NCBI GenBank assembly: GCA_945788205.1
Contig: CALZLE010000397.1
Coordinates: 1 to 16,416, forward strand
From: an uncultured Desulfuromonadales bacterium
Lineage (GTDB): Bacteria; Desulfobacterota; Desulfuromonadia; Desulfuromonadales; Geopsychrobacteraceae
Length of the DNA: 16,416 bases
Direction: 5' to 3'
In this document: piece after piece, positions 8,301-15,114 of the stretch
Layout: every line of letters starts with the position of its first letter
Numbering within the stretch: the first letter of the stretch is position 1
Position numbers and translations under genes: made by a program
The notes under the pieces: generated by a model
What the model was told of the DNA's origin: nothing
Databases searched by the model: none
What the model saw: the letters and a program-made list of their open reading frames with translations, nothing else

Positions 8301-8498
8301 CGTCCTGTGTTGATGACCGCCATCACCACAGCTCTGGGACTGATCCCCCTGCTATTCTCCAGTGGCGCAGGTAGCGAGGTGCAACGCCCTCTGGCCACCG
8401 TGGTGGTCGGCGGTCTGGTGACCTCGACCGTGTTGACGCTGTTGGTCATCCCCGCGCTCTATAAATGGTTCTCTATCAAAGTTGAAAAGGAGGTTTGA
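5397..8498 (+). CDS. czcA: Heavy-metal RND efflux pump (CzcA/CusA family)
   Basis: An inner-membrane proton/metal antiporter of 1033 residues, normal for the HME-RND family. The start is the ATG at 5397 (MEKLIRFVLRSRLL); an upstream open frame translates the palindromic repeat. The protein shows the two-fold RND plan: TM1, a large periplasmic loop, TM2-6, then TM7, a second loop and TM8-12. The TM4 motif is AIGMMVDATIVMVEN (398-412) with the proton-relay Asp at 404, and Glu937 lies in TM10 (GIALEN). The Ala at 398 stands where CzcA has the first Asp of its DFG motif, as in CusA. The CusA methionine triad is not evident, however: the second loop reads VDELLTGTK, like CzcA. A divalent ion (Zn, Cd, Co or Ni) is therefore more likely than Cu/Ag, but the substrate is not settled. 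Confidence 0.92.
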   Translation: MEKLIRFVLRSRLLMSVLGVLVLAAGWFSYKQLPVDAFPDVTPALVQVFTETEGLAPEEVEKYVTYPVETAMNGLPSLKQIRSISNFGLSVINIYFEDGTDIYFARQLVGERLQLAREEIPEGFGEPEMGPITTGLGQILFYILEDETGKRSPEEMREIQDWLIKFNIQTVPGVTEVLSLGGEVKQFQVQVRPADLQRYDLAIDEIVETVQANNSNVGAQFLVKNAEEYIVRSVGLAEQISDLERIVLKVQDGTPVYLEQVAEVVIGGEIRRGLATTDGAGEAVVGMVLKLIGTNTSTVIADVKAKLDEINKVLPEGVRVIPYYDQATLVGKCVKTVTDALVFGVLLVAGVLLIFMGGFRASLVVALSIPFSIFFAFILMKVFNISANLMSLGGLAIAIGMMVDATIVMVENVDRMLREADPQDSRMAVIARACAEVGRPILFAIAIIIIVFLPLFTLQGVEGKTFKPLAYTVSLAMLGSLLYAILLAPVASHLLMRRPKSVAAGEGAKEAWIIRWLLLPYRPLVSLFVRQRVLAIGLAVLMLVIGLVIFPRLGSEFVPRLNEGDLLIRATMAPSIALEESKETVRRFEKRLLAKFPEVTRVVSRVGRGEVGAHADPVNSAEAFVALKPQEEWTSAETPDELYALISEAFEDFPGAQFNVTQPIAAAVDELLTGTKAELAIKIFGPDMEVLKEKAAEIEAVIRKIPGAADVQKDQVTGTPQLRIRVDRKAIARYGINVEDVQNVIRTAVGGETAGQIFEGIRRFDITVRFAKAARDSAETIKHLLIAAPGGAKVPLDQLATIEEFVGPRQITRENNQRFITVQTNVRGRDIGSFVAEGQQNIAEKVQMPPGYLINWGGQFELQQQANKRLALVVPVTLLIILFLLFMNFSSLKNTFLILLNIPLALVGGIVGLWLTGQNLSVPSSVGFIALFGIALENGMVLVTYLNQLLRDGIEVNEASIKGACLRLRPVLMTAITTALGLIPLLFSSGAGSEVQRPLATVVVGGLVTSTVLTLLVIPALYKWFSIKVEKEV
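8489..8494 (+). promoter_or_regulatory. Ribosome site of the P-II-like gene, inside the end of czcA
   Basis: GGAGGT, preceded by AAAA, lies within the last codons of czcA and 8 bases ahead of the ATG at 8503. It selects that start over an in-frame TTG at 8482 and suggests translational coupling to the pump. Confidence 0.75.
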
Positions 8499-8502
8499 TC
8501 TC

Positions 8503-8832
8503 ATGAAGGAAATTAAAGCCTACATAAAAAAGCACAAACTTGATCCGGTTATCCGCAATTTGCGGAAAATCAATGGTCTTACCGGCTTGAGTGTCATCGA
8601 CAGCTGCGGCTACGGAATCGGCTGGGGAGGTTCCAAGACCCTATCGATCAGTGAGTGTCGGCCCGGCGTTAAACTAGAAATCATCTGCCGGAATGATCTC
8701 ATCGATGAAGTGCTCAAAACTATTGAATCGACTGCCCACACAGGCCTGAAGGGGGATGGCAAGATCTATGTCAGCGATATCGAACAGGCGGTGCGAATCA
8801 GTACCGGGGAGAGCGGCGAAGGGGCCATTTAG
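8503..8832 (+). CDS. P-II-like signalling protein of the metal-efflux operon
   Basis: A 109-residue protein of the P-II (GlnB) superfamily by fold pattern. It opens MKEIKAYIKKHKLDPVIRNL, has the B-loop-like HTGLKGDGKIYV (79-90), and ends in RISTGESGEGAI, a close match to the GlnB C-terminus. The T-loop differs: after the second strand it reads GYGIGWGGSKT (36-46) and lacks the uridylylated Tyr and the Gln found in GlnB/GlnK. A separate P-II group (called PII-NG in a published revision of the superfamily) is known beside CusA/CzcA-type pumps, and this gene fits it. It likely forms a cytosolic trimer that binds a nucleotide and touches or senses for CzcA, rather than regulating nitrogen. It is co-translated with czcA (4 bases between stop and start). 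Confidence 0.85.
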   Translation: MKEIKAYIKKHKLDPVIRNLRKINGLTGLSVIDSCGYGIGWGGSKTLSISECRPGVKLEIICRNDLIDEVLKTIESTAHTGLKGDGKIYVSDIEQAVRISTGESGEGAI

Positions 8833-8857
8833 CGCAATTTAGAGATTGTTACTTACA

Positions 8858-8886
8858 GCCCACGCCTGACAGGCGTGGGCTTTTTT
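8858..8886 (+). terminator. Intrinsic terminator of the efflux operon
   Basis: A perfect 9-bp stem, GCCCACGCC (8858-8866) and GGCGTGGGC (8872-8880), with a TGACA loop, is followed by six T. It lies 25 bases after the P-II-like gene stop. Confidence 0.95.
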
Positions 8887-9076
8887 CCTCACTGAACACG
8901 CCTGCTACTTCAATAGACTCCCACGGTATCCTCCGCCCAAGATAACGCTCCGCACAAGCCGTAAATTCAGTTATCAACTCCGCCAACCTTTCTGCTCAAA
9001 AGCCCCCAGATTCTTAGCAAGAGAAGATGCTTTTAGATAGCCAAACATTTGCCGAATATGCTACGCAATCTGCCTT

Positions 9077-10267
9077 ATGAGCCTTATCAACCTGAATAAC
9101 TTATCGATTGCCTTTGGTGGCCCCAAACTTCTCGACGGTGCTAACCTGCAGATTGAACCGGGCGACAGAATCTGCCTGCTTGGCCGTAACGGTGCGGGAA
9201 AATCGACCCTTTTGCACATCATCAACAATGATCTCTCTCATGATGATGGCAATATTATCCGCCAACAGGGACTAAGAACCGCACTGGTTCCGCAGGAGTT
9301 CCCTACCGATTGGCAGGGAACGGTTCGCTCTTATTTGCAAACCTCATCCCCAGATGCCATCACTCTTGAGCAGGTTATCAGCCAGCTGGAGCTCGATCCG
9401 GACGCCGACATTCTTGCCCTCTCCGGTGGTATCAAACGACGTGTGCTGCTGGCCGCAGCACTGAGCCACGATCCCGATCTGTTATTACTCGACGAGCCGA
9501 CCAATCACCTCGACATCGCCGCAATCCAATGGCTGGAAGATTTCCTGCTGCGGCTGCGCAAAACACTGCTTTTCATCAGTCTCGACCGCGCCTTTGTGCG
9601 TAAGCTGGCAACCCGTGTCGTTGAGGTCGATCGCGGACAATTGCAGGACTACCGCTGCAGCTATGATCAATTTCTGCAGCGACGTGAAGAGGTGCTGAAC
9701 GCAGAAAATAAAGAATGGGCGCGCTTCGATCAGAAACTGGCCGAAGAAGAAGTCTGGATCCGGAAAGGGATCAAAGCCCGCCGGACCCGCAACATGGGAC
9801 GGGTCCGCGATCTATTGAAACTGCGTGAAGAACGCCGTCAGCGACGCGCACGGACCGGTAATGTCAAACTACAGCTGGAAACCGGTCAGCGCAGTGGTCA
9901 AATGGTGCTGGAAACCGAGAACCTCAACTTCTCTTTTCCCGATGGCAAACAGGTTGTTACTGACTTCTCTCTGCGGGTGATGCGTGGCGACCGCATCGGC
10001 CTGATCGGCCCGAACGGCAGCGGCAAGTCGACCCTACTCAAACTGTTGACCGAAGAGTTGGAACCGACGGTTGGAACACTCCGGCACGGCACCAACCTGC
10101 AGATCGCCTATTTTGATCAGCTCCGCGATCAGCTGGATGAAGAACGCACCGTCAAACAGAACATTGCCGATGATCATGATCACGTATTGATCAATGGTCA
10201 GTCGCGGCACATCTATGGCTAACTGCAGGATTTTCTCTTCACCCCCGACCGAGCCCGCACACCAGTT
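9077..10267 (+). pseudogene. Decaying uup-like ABC-F ATPase gene
   Basis: The frame from ATG 9077 to the TAA at 10220-10222 encodes 381 residues clearly homologous to the intact paralogue at 10352-12145 (about two thirds identical by eye). It keeps domain 1 (GRNGAGKST, LSGGIKRR, LLLLDEPTNHLD), the linker with RKGIKARRTRNMGRVR, and the second Walker A (GPNGSGKST). Three lesions are visible. The H-loop His of domain 1 is Leu169 (FISLDRAF; CTC where CAC is expected). The paralogue's GGC-TAC-CTG-CAG reads GGC-TAA-CTG-CAG, a one-base nonsense change. Homology resumes after that stop (LQDFLFTPDRARTPV) but ends at about 10267, so the second signature, Walker B and C-terminal domain are gone. There is no clear ribosome site. 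A short truncated product cannot be ruled out. Confidence 0.85.
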
Positions 10268-10351
10268 ATTACTCCCGGATTGCGTAGCGGAGATTGTGGC
10301 CAGGTACACAAGTGACAAATGGATGCAGGGACGCCAAGAGAATAGTTCTTT

Positions 10352-12145
10352 TCATTCGGGGATTTGCTCTAGTTCTTCCCAGCGTTGATAAACATTAACC
10401 AGCTTAGTTTCAATTTGTTCAAGCCGTTCTTTTGCGCCTGAAATGGCTATGCCATCGCCCCGCTGATAAAAGTTTGGATCTGCCATTGTTTCGTGAAGCT
10501 CAGCTTGCTCTGTTTCCAGAACTTCAATTTTTTTTGGTAGTTCCTCCAGTTCTTGCTTTTCTTTATAACTTAGTCGACGGGTGCGCTGCCGTTTTGGTTT
10601 TTCCCGTTTCTCCAACTTTGATTGATTTTCTTCCCGCGTAGGTTGCTTTTGGCTGAGCCAGTCATCGTAGCCGCCGATAGATTCCCGAATCTGTCCATTC
10701 TCTTCAAAAACAAGGCAGCTAGTAACGACATTGTTCAAAAATGCACGGTCATGGCTGACCAACAGAACCGTGCCCTGGTAGTCAAGCAACAGTTCTTCCA
10801 ACAGGTCCAAGGTTTCTATATCGAGGTCGTTTGTCGGCTCATCAAAGACCAGCAGATTGGCCGGGCTGGTGAATAATCGAGCCAATAGCAGTCGATTTCT
10901 CTCCCCTCCAGATAAGATCTTAACAGGCGACCGGGCTCTATCGGGAGTGAATAGGAAATCCTGCAGGTAGCCGATTACATGCCGGCTGCGATCTCCGATA
11001 ATGATCTGTTCTTGATCCCCCGAGATATTTTCCTGAACGGTTTTTTCTTCTTCTAACTGTTCCCGCAGTTGATCAAAATAAGCAATGCTTAGGTTGGTGC
11101 CATGTTTCAAAAATCCATTGTTCGGTTTGAGCTGGCCAAGGAGAATTTTAAGCAGAGTTGATTTTCCTACACCGTTAGGCCCGATAACTCCGATTCGATC
11201 TCCTCGCATGATCCGGGCGGAAAAATTCTCAATGACCGGGGACTGCTGCTGAGGATAGGAAAAATCGATATTTTCAGCTTCAATGACGACTTGACCGCTG
11301 CGCGCACCATGGTCAACTTGAAGGCGCACTTGGCCGATTCGCTCTCGTCTCTGCATGCGTTCCTCGCGCATGCTTATAAGGGATCTGACCCTCCCCATAT
11401 TTCGAGTTCGGCGGGCCTTGATCCCTTTACGGATCCAAATCTCCTCTTCGGCCAGTTTCTGATCGAAGCGATCCCATTCTTTCTGCTCTGTATTCAGCAG
11501 CTCTTCCCGGCGCTGCAGGAAACTTTCATAGTCGCATCGAAAATCATAAAGGTGACCGCGGTCAAGCTCAATAATTCGGGTTGCCATGCGTCTGGCAAAC
11601 ATGCGGTCATGACTGACAAAGATCAGGGGAATGTTTAACTTCAGCAGGAAATCTTCAAGCCATTGAATTGATGCTATGTCGAGATGATTGGTCGGTTCAT
11701 CAAGCAACAGCAAGTCAGGAGATCCCGCCAGAGAGCTGGCCAGGAGTACGCGCCTCTTTAGCCCTCCGGACAGGGTGGAGACTTCCGCTTCTGCATCAAG
11801 ACTGAGATGGGAGATGATCTGATTAATCTTCTGTTGGTCCTGCCAGTCAAGTTGCGAGGAAAGACCTCCCGAAAGGGAGCGAGCAACGATATTAGCCACG
11901 GTTCCAGTAAGGGCTGAAGGCACTTCCTGGTCAACCAGAGCCACCTGTAAGCCCTGCTGGCGTGTAAGGTTGCCGCCGTCGGGAGGAAAGGTATTATTCA
12001 GCAGTCGTAGCAGGGTTGATTTTCCGCTTCCGTTGCGACCTAGGAGGCAAATTCTGTCCCCGGCTTCGACCTGCAATGAGACATTGTCGAGTAACTTAGG
12101 GCCACCGAAGGCGAGACTGACATTTTGCAAACTGATAAGTGCCAT
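10352..12145 (-). CDS. uup: ABC-F family ATPase Uup
   Basis: A 597-residue soluble ABC-F protein with two ATPase domains and no membrane segment. Domain 1: Walker A GRNGSGKS (36-43), signature LSGGLKRR (125-132), Walker B LLLLDEP (145-151), His179 in FVSHDR. Linker about 205-275, with the conserved RKGIKARRTRNMGRVR. Domain 2: GPNGVGKS (322-329), LSGGERNR (411-418), LLVFDEP (431-437), His465. Residues 505-597 are the basic, coiled-coil C-terminal domain typical of Uup, a DNA-binding domain in studied homologues. Uup affects precise transposon excision and branched-DNA or ribosome-related processes. I chose the ATG at 12145 because the family begins MALISL-; the frame extends to a TTG at 12184 without a ribosome site. 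Its 3' end faces the decaying copy. Confidence 0.93.
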   Translation of the reverse strand: MALISLQNVSLAFGGPKLLDNVSLQVEAGDRICLLGRNGSGKSTLLRLLNNTFPPDGGNLTRQQGLQVALVDQEVPSALTGTVANIVARSLSGGLSSQLDWQDQQKINQIISHLSLDAEAEVSTLSGGLKRRVLLASSLAGSPDLLLLDEPTNHLDIASIQWLEDFLLKLNIPLIFVSHDRMFARRMATRIIELDRGHLYDFRCDYESFLQRREELLNTEQKEWDRFDQKLAEEEIWIRKGIKARRTRNMGRVRSLISMREERMQRRERIGQVRLQVDHGARSGQVVIEAENIDFSYPQQQSPVIENFSARIMRGDRIGVIGPNGVGKSTLLKILLGQLKPNNGFLKHGTNLSIAYFDQLREQLEEEKTVQENISGDQEQIIIGDRSRHVIGYLQDFLFTPDRARSPVKILSGGERNRLLLARLFTSPANLLVFDEPTNDLDIETLDLLEELLLDYQGTVLLVSHDRAFLNNVVTSCLVFEENGQIRESIGGYDDWLSQKQPTREENQSKLEKREKPKRQRTRRLSYKEKQELEELPKKIEVLETEQAELHETMADPNFYQRGDGIAISGAKERLEQIETKLVNVYQRWEELEQIPE

Positions 12146-12227
12146 AATGGCGAATGACTTACCACATTTTGCCTTAACAGGCAAAGAAACTGAAAAAGAC
12201 TGCTTTATTTGGCTGGGCGTCTTCTAT

Positions 12228-12255
12228 CGTATAGTACGATTGGTACCTTTCTCAA
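12228..12255 (-). promoter_or_regulatory. Candidate uup promoter
   Basis: On the minus strand, TTGAGA (12255-12250) is 16 bases from TATACG (12233-12228), a fair sigma-70-type pair about 80 bases ahead of the ATG at 12145. Confidence 0.35.
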
Positions 12256-12349
12256 AAAAATGATGTGAAGCTCGCCGGTTAAGATTGTGAAACTATCCAT
12301 CTGCCCGCCTGAAACAAAACCGCTATCCAATTTAGGTAGCGATCAAAGG

Positions 12350-12469
12350 TCAAAACCTACTACACTTAAGACGTCTGACAAAAGTTCGCTTTACAGCATC
12401 CCTCCCAGCCTCGGCAGAAATGGCAGACAGTTCTTCACTGCTCAGATCAACTACACGTCGTTTTTTCAT
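12350..12469 (-). pseudogene. Small ORF, probably the frameshifted remnant of a short gene
   Basis: From ATG 12469-12467 the minus strand encodes 39 residues, too short for most gene finders. It begins MKKRRVVDLSSEELSAISAE and continues with AGRDAVKRTF. This start resembles a family of short (about 70-residue) bacterial proteins I remember, in which a VVDLS-EEL helix and a KRT segment are followed by a VTG-D turn and a PDG ending. In the actual frame the match stops after RTF. Shifting by one base at about 12400 gives SDVLSVVGFDL before a stop, which continues the family pattern, so a frameshift is likely. GGAGG lies 13 bases upstream, and a perfect extended -10 promoter precedes it. Family and function are unassigned. 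Confidence 0.45.
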
Positions 12470-12516
12470 TGCACATCTCTACCCTCCATAAAGTGACCTT
12501 TTTCTAAGCTTCTGAA

Positions 12517-12525
12517 ATTATAGCA
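12517..12525 (-). promoter_or_regulatory. Extended -10 promoter
   Basis: The minus strand reads TGCTATAAT, a perfect extended -10 (TGn plus TATAAT). It would start a transcript near 12510, about 40 bases ahead of the small ORF at 12469. There is no good -35, as is common for extended -10 promoters. The transcript could also run on into uup. Confidence 0.55.
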
Positions 12526-12542
12526 AAGTAAAAAACTTTTTT

Positions 12543-12642
12543 TGCTGAAGGGCGTGCGTTAAGTCCCTAGGTGAAGCAGGACCCCGATTCAGCACAACAT
12601 GTGAGACTGCCCAACCATTTGGGATCTGGTCGGGCAGTTTTT
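12543..12642 (+). ncRNA. Possible small structured RNA ending at an orphan terminator
   Basis: No plus-strand gene lies upstream, yet a good plus-strand terminator is present at 12606-12642. The 60 bases before it can fold: TGCTGAA (12543-12549) with TTCAGCA (12588-12594), GGG (12550-12552) with CCC (12583-12585), and GTCC (12563-12566) with GGAC (12579-12582) around a loop containing TAGGTGAAG. I match this to no known RNA family, and no clear plus-strand promoter is visible in the AT-rich stretch upstream. It could equally be the end of a lost gene. Confidence 0.3.
12606..12642 (+). terminator. Intrinsic terminator with no obvious gene
   Basis: ACTGCCC-A-ACCA (12606-12617) pairs with TGGT-C-GGGCAGT (12627-12638), 11 of 12 positions, around a 9-base loop, and is followed by TTTTTG. 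The T-run is only on the plus strand, so it does not fit the minus-strand DUF1460 gene that ends at 12731. Confidence 0.8.
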
Positions 12643-12730
12643 GTCTTACGGATGGTGGCTTTGGGGGACACCATTCAATACTTTACAGTATTAAGTATTA
12701 TGCTCCCGGAATCCGCCCTATCAGATTACC

Positions 12731-13525
12731 CTACTTGACACGATAGACCACCAGCCCCGACTTGCCATGTAAATACTCCAACAGATCTACGTCAACGACC
12801 CGTCTCACGTTGTCACGCGATGAAGCATGGCGCAGCATTACACTGTCTTTGCCTTTAACAATCAACCCAGTATGACTGACGTCAAGCCCGGCGTGGTCAC
12901 TGTAAATGCCAACATAATCACCCGCATGCAGCGCTGATAGCACCTCCATATCAATTTTGTTGGTGGGGATGTAGGTTACTTCACGTCGCGTGACAGAGAT
13001 CTCCGGCAGCCAATGAGTTCTGTCGCTCTTAAGATTTAGCTGCTTGTCGACAACTTGAGCTCTGCCCTGCCCGACTGCTGCGGTCACATCACTGACCATA
13101 GCGGCATCACCAGCAACCCAGTCGCTGAAAAAGTGCCTGCGGTTTTCATAGCTAACCTTGCCACCGCGATAGCGGACTTGTTTCAACTGTTCAGGGAAAG
13201 CGGTAACGTCTTTTGCGCGGCGCAAGGCTTCGACCACATCGAGCAAAGTAAAGCAGTCGAACCCCGCCAAATTGATGACCAACTGTTCCGCTTTTTGCGG
13301 ACCGCCGATCAGGGTATTTGCAGCATATGGCATATCAATGAAGTGACGGGAGATGGCAACAATCCGCTCGCCGGGAGCATCTATCTGCCGTGTCGTGCTC
13401 ATGATTTGCGCGAGTTCCGGGTTGCTCCAGCGACCGAGATTGACTAGATTTTGGCCTGCACCCAGCGCAACGCAGGACAGCAAGAAAAAGATGAATAATG
13501 TCGATTGAAGTATTTTAAAAGACAT
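12731..13525 (-). CDS. Exported DUF1460 (amidase-like) protein
   Basis: A 264-residue protein of the DUF1460 family (Pfam PF07313, N-acetylmuramoyl-L-alanine amidase-like), with an NlpC/P60-type fold. Residues 1-24 are a signal peptide (MSFKILQST..., ending LGAG). The conserved GFDCFTLLDVVEAL supplies the presumed catalytic Cys91, and DVSHTGLIV supplies His218. LRHASS and the VVDVDLLEYL end are further family marks. It probably cleaves a bond in peptidoglycan peptides in the periplasm; the exact substrate is not known from sequence. I chose ATG 13525. The frame extends to an ATG at 13594, but a good promoter lies between the two, and the extension would put 23 polar residues before the signal peptide. 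It diverges from the S66 peptidase operon. Confidence 0.88.
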   Translation of the reverse strand: MSFKILQSTLFIFFLLSCVALGAGQNLVNLGRWSNPELAQIMSTTRQIDAPGERIVAISRHFIDMPYAANTLIGGPQKAEQLVINLAGFDCFTLLDVVEALRRAKDVTAFPEQLKQVRYRGGKVSYENRRHFFSDWVAGDAAMVSDVTAAVGQGRAQVVDKQLNLKSDRTHWLPEISVTRREVTYIPTNKIDMEVLSALHAGDYVGIYSDHAGLDVSHTGLIVKGKDSVMLRHASSRDNVRRVVDVDLLEYLHGKSGLVVYRVK

Positions 13526-13544
13526 AAATTGAATCCATAGTGAA

Positions 13545-13574
13545 GTTATAATGGGGGGGCGACTGGTTTGGCAA
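13545..13574 (-). promoter_or_regulatory. Promoter of the DUF1460 gene
   Basis: On the minus strand, TTGCCA (13574-13569, 5 of 6) and TATAAC (13550-13545, 5 of 6) are 18 bases apart. Transcription from about 13538 gives a short leader before the ATG at 13525 and excludes the upstream ATG at 13594. Confidence 0.5.
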
Positions 13575-13596
13575 GAGTTATGCGGTGAAGCCATAC

Positions 13597-13629
13597 CTCC
13601 AATCAGGTTGTATTTGACCCTGATTGGAG
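13597..13629. promoter_or_regulatory. Perfect 11-bp inverted repeat between divergent envelope genes
   Basis: CTCCAATCAGG (13597-13607) and CCTGATTGGAG (13619-13629) are perfect complements 11 bases apart. They lie 20 bases ahead of the S66 gene and just upstream of the DUF1460 promoter. This could be an operator for a dimeric regulator or a 5'-leader hairpin of the plus-strand operon. GGAG, the only ribosome-like sequence near the S66 start, is inside the right arm. Confidence 0.6.
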
Positions 13630-13648
13630 ATAAATTGAAGTAAATTTA

Positions 13649-14542
13649 ATGCTCGACATCGTGGAGATTCCCCCATTGAATAACGTCTTTATTGTGACGC
13701 CAAGTCGCTTGATTAAGAAAAAACGTGACTTTACAGATGGCATCAAGCATCTGACCAAGTTGGGTTTTAACATCATAAATCCGCAATTCCCGCAGGCTCT
13801 CCCCTCGCCGCAAGAGAAGGCCACGCAAATTCATGCGGCGTTTGAAGATCCCGGAGTCGATATTATCCTGGCCTTGCGCGGCGGGTACAGTGCGATGAAA
13901 TCACTCCCCTACATAGACTTCGAACTGATCAAAAGACACCCCAAAATCATTGCCGGTTTTAGCGACCTAAGCGCCTGGCTCAATCCGATCTTCGAGCGCA
14001 CCGGACTGGTGACTTTGCATGCTCCCATGGTGATCAACCTTGGCACGCCCACGCCATTCGCGCTTAAATCGCTTGTGAACGCCGTTAAAGGCTATCCGGA
14101 GAAAAATCTGCTCAAAGGAGCCCGTTTCAAAGTCTATACTCCCGGTTCTGCCACAGGAATTCTGAAAGGGGGTAATCTCATTACCCTGACAGCTCTGATC
14201 AATACCGACTGGGATATCGATACCAAAGGTTCGATCCTTTTTTTCGAAGATGTCGATGAAAAGCTGCACGAGGTGGATCGTTACCTGACCCAGTGGATTC
14301 TTGCCGGTAAATTCAAAGGGATCAAAGCGCTCATTCTCGGTGATTTCCGCGGGATCAGAAGCAAGCAGGTCTATGATATCCTGGCTTCACAGATGGAGTT
14401 AGACTTCCCGGTTATTCACTGTCCTTACATCGGCCATGTCGCGAACAAGATCACCTTGCCGATCGGCGCAGAGGTTGAGTTGAATACGGATTGCAAGCAG
14501 CTCGTGATAAAAAAAATGTCTTTCCCAGGGGGCAATCCATGA
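13649..14542 (+). CDS. S66 family LD-carboxypeptidase
   Basis: A 297-residue serine peptidase of family S66 (LdcA/MccF). The N-terminal IPPLNNVFIVTPSRL matches the family's first strand. ALRGGYSAMK (75-84) and the nucleophile elbow AGFSDLSAWLN, with Ser105, follow. The catalytic dyad is completed by Glu200 (ILFFEDVDE) and His263 in YIGHVANKITLPIG. There is no signal peptide, so it is cytosolic. LdcA enzymes trim the terminal D-Ala from tetrapeptide muropeptides during wall recycling. The MccF branch instead cleaves microcin C-type compounds, but the neighbourhood favours a peptidoglycan role. The ribosome site is weak (GGAG, 19 bases upstream). Its stop overlaps the spmA start by four bases (ATGA). 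Confidence 0.9.
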   Translation: MLDIVEIPPLNNVFIVTPSRLIKKKRDFTDGIKHLTKLGFNIINPQFPQALPSPQEKATQIHAAFEDPGVDIILALRGGYSAMKSLPYIDFELIKRHPKIIAGFSDLSAWLNPIFERTGLVTLHAPMVINLGTPTPFALKSLVNAVKGYPEKNLLKGARFKVYTPGSATGILKGGNLITLTALINTDWDIDTKGSILFFEDVDEKLHEVDRYLTQWILAGKFKGIKALILGDFRGIRSKQVYDILASQMELDFPVIHCPYIGHVANKITLPIGAEVELNTDCKQLVIKKMSFPGGNP

Positions 14543-15114
14543 ACATTCTCTGGTTGATCATGATTTGCGTCAGTATCGTCTTCGCCATTTTTACCGGCAA
14601 TCTCGAGGCGTTTACCAAGTCCATTTTCGACGGCGCAAAAGCGGCGGTGGAAATCTCGCTTTATCTGCTCGGCATCGTCTCGGTCTGGATGGGAATCACC
14701 AAGATCCTGGAAGACTCCGGTCTGATCTACCGGATCGCGCATCTGTTCAAGCCGCTCATCTCCCGCTTGTTTAAAAACATCCCCGGCGACCATCCGTCGA
14801 TTACCGCCATCACCCTGAATGTCCTAGCCAACCTGTTCGGGCTCGGCAACGCGGCCACCCCGCTGGGGATCAAGGCCATGCAGGAACTCGAGACGCTCAA
14901 TGAAGACAAGGGTGTCATCACACCCGAGATGATGACGTTCATCGTTATCAACACCGCCAGCATCCAGTTAATTCCGTTTTCCGTGATCGGCATCCTTGCC
15001 AGCTACGGGCACGGTAATCCGGCCGCGGTTGTGTTCCCCGTGCTGCTCGCTACAGCTATATCCACCATGACGGCGCTGCTGGTGCTGGCTGCGTTCAGGA
15101 AGATTTTCCGATGA
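14539..15114 (+). CDS. spmA: Spore maturation protein A-like membrane protein
   Basis: A 191-residue membrane protein of the SpmA family (nucleoside-recognition or Gate domain, Pfam Gate type). From the ATG at 14539 it has a first helix (LWLIMICVSIVFAIF), then GAKAAVEISLYLLGIVSVWMGI, the conserved LNVLANLFGLGNAATPLGIKAM, and two C-terminal hydrophobic segments. It is near the length of Bacillus SpmA (about 196). In Bacillus SpmA and SpmB act together in spore core dehydration, but homologues are common in non-sporulating Gram-negatives, where the role is unknown. It is preceded by AGGGGG within the S66 gene and overlaps it by 4 bases; its own stop overlaps spmB by 4 bases. Confidence 0.92.
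   Translation: MNILWLIMICVSIVFAIFTGNLEAFTKSIFDGAKAAVEISLYLLGIVSVWMGITKILEDSGLIYRIAHLFKPLISRLFKNIPGDHPSITAITLNVLANLFGLGNAATPLGIKAMQELETLNEDKGVITPEMMTFIVINTASIQLIPFSVIGILASYGHGNPAAVVFPVLLATAISTMTALLVLAAFRKIFR

Noticed and set aside
12287..12496. 69-codon plus-strand ORF
   Set aside because: It has no ribosome site. The opposite strand has a better small ORF with a promoter.
12681..12696. AATACT/AGTATT hairpin as terminator of the DUF1460 gene
   Set aside because: The stem is short and AT-rich, with no T-run on the minus strand.
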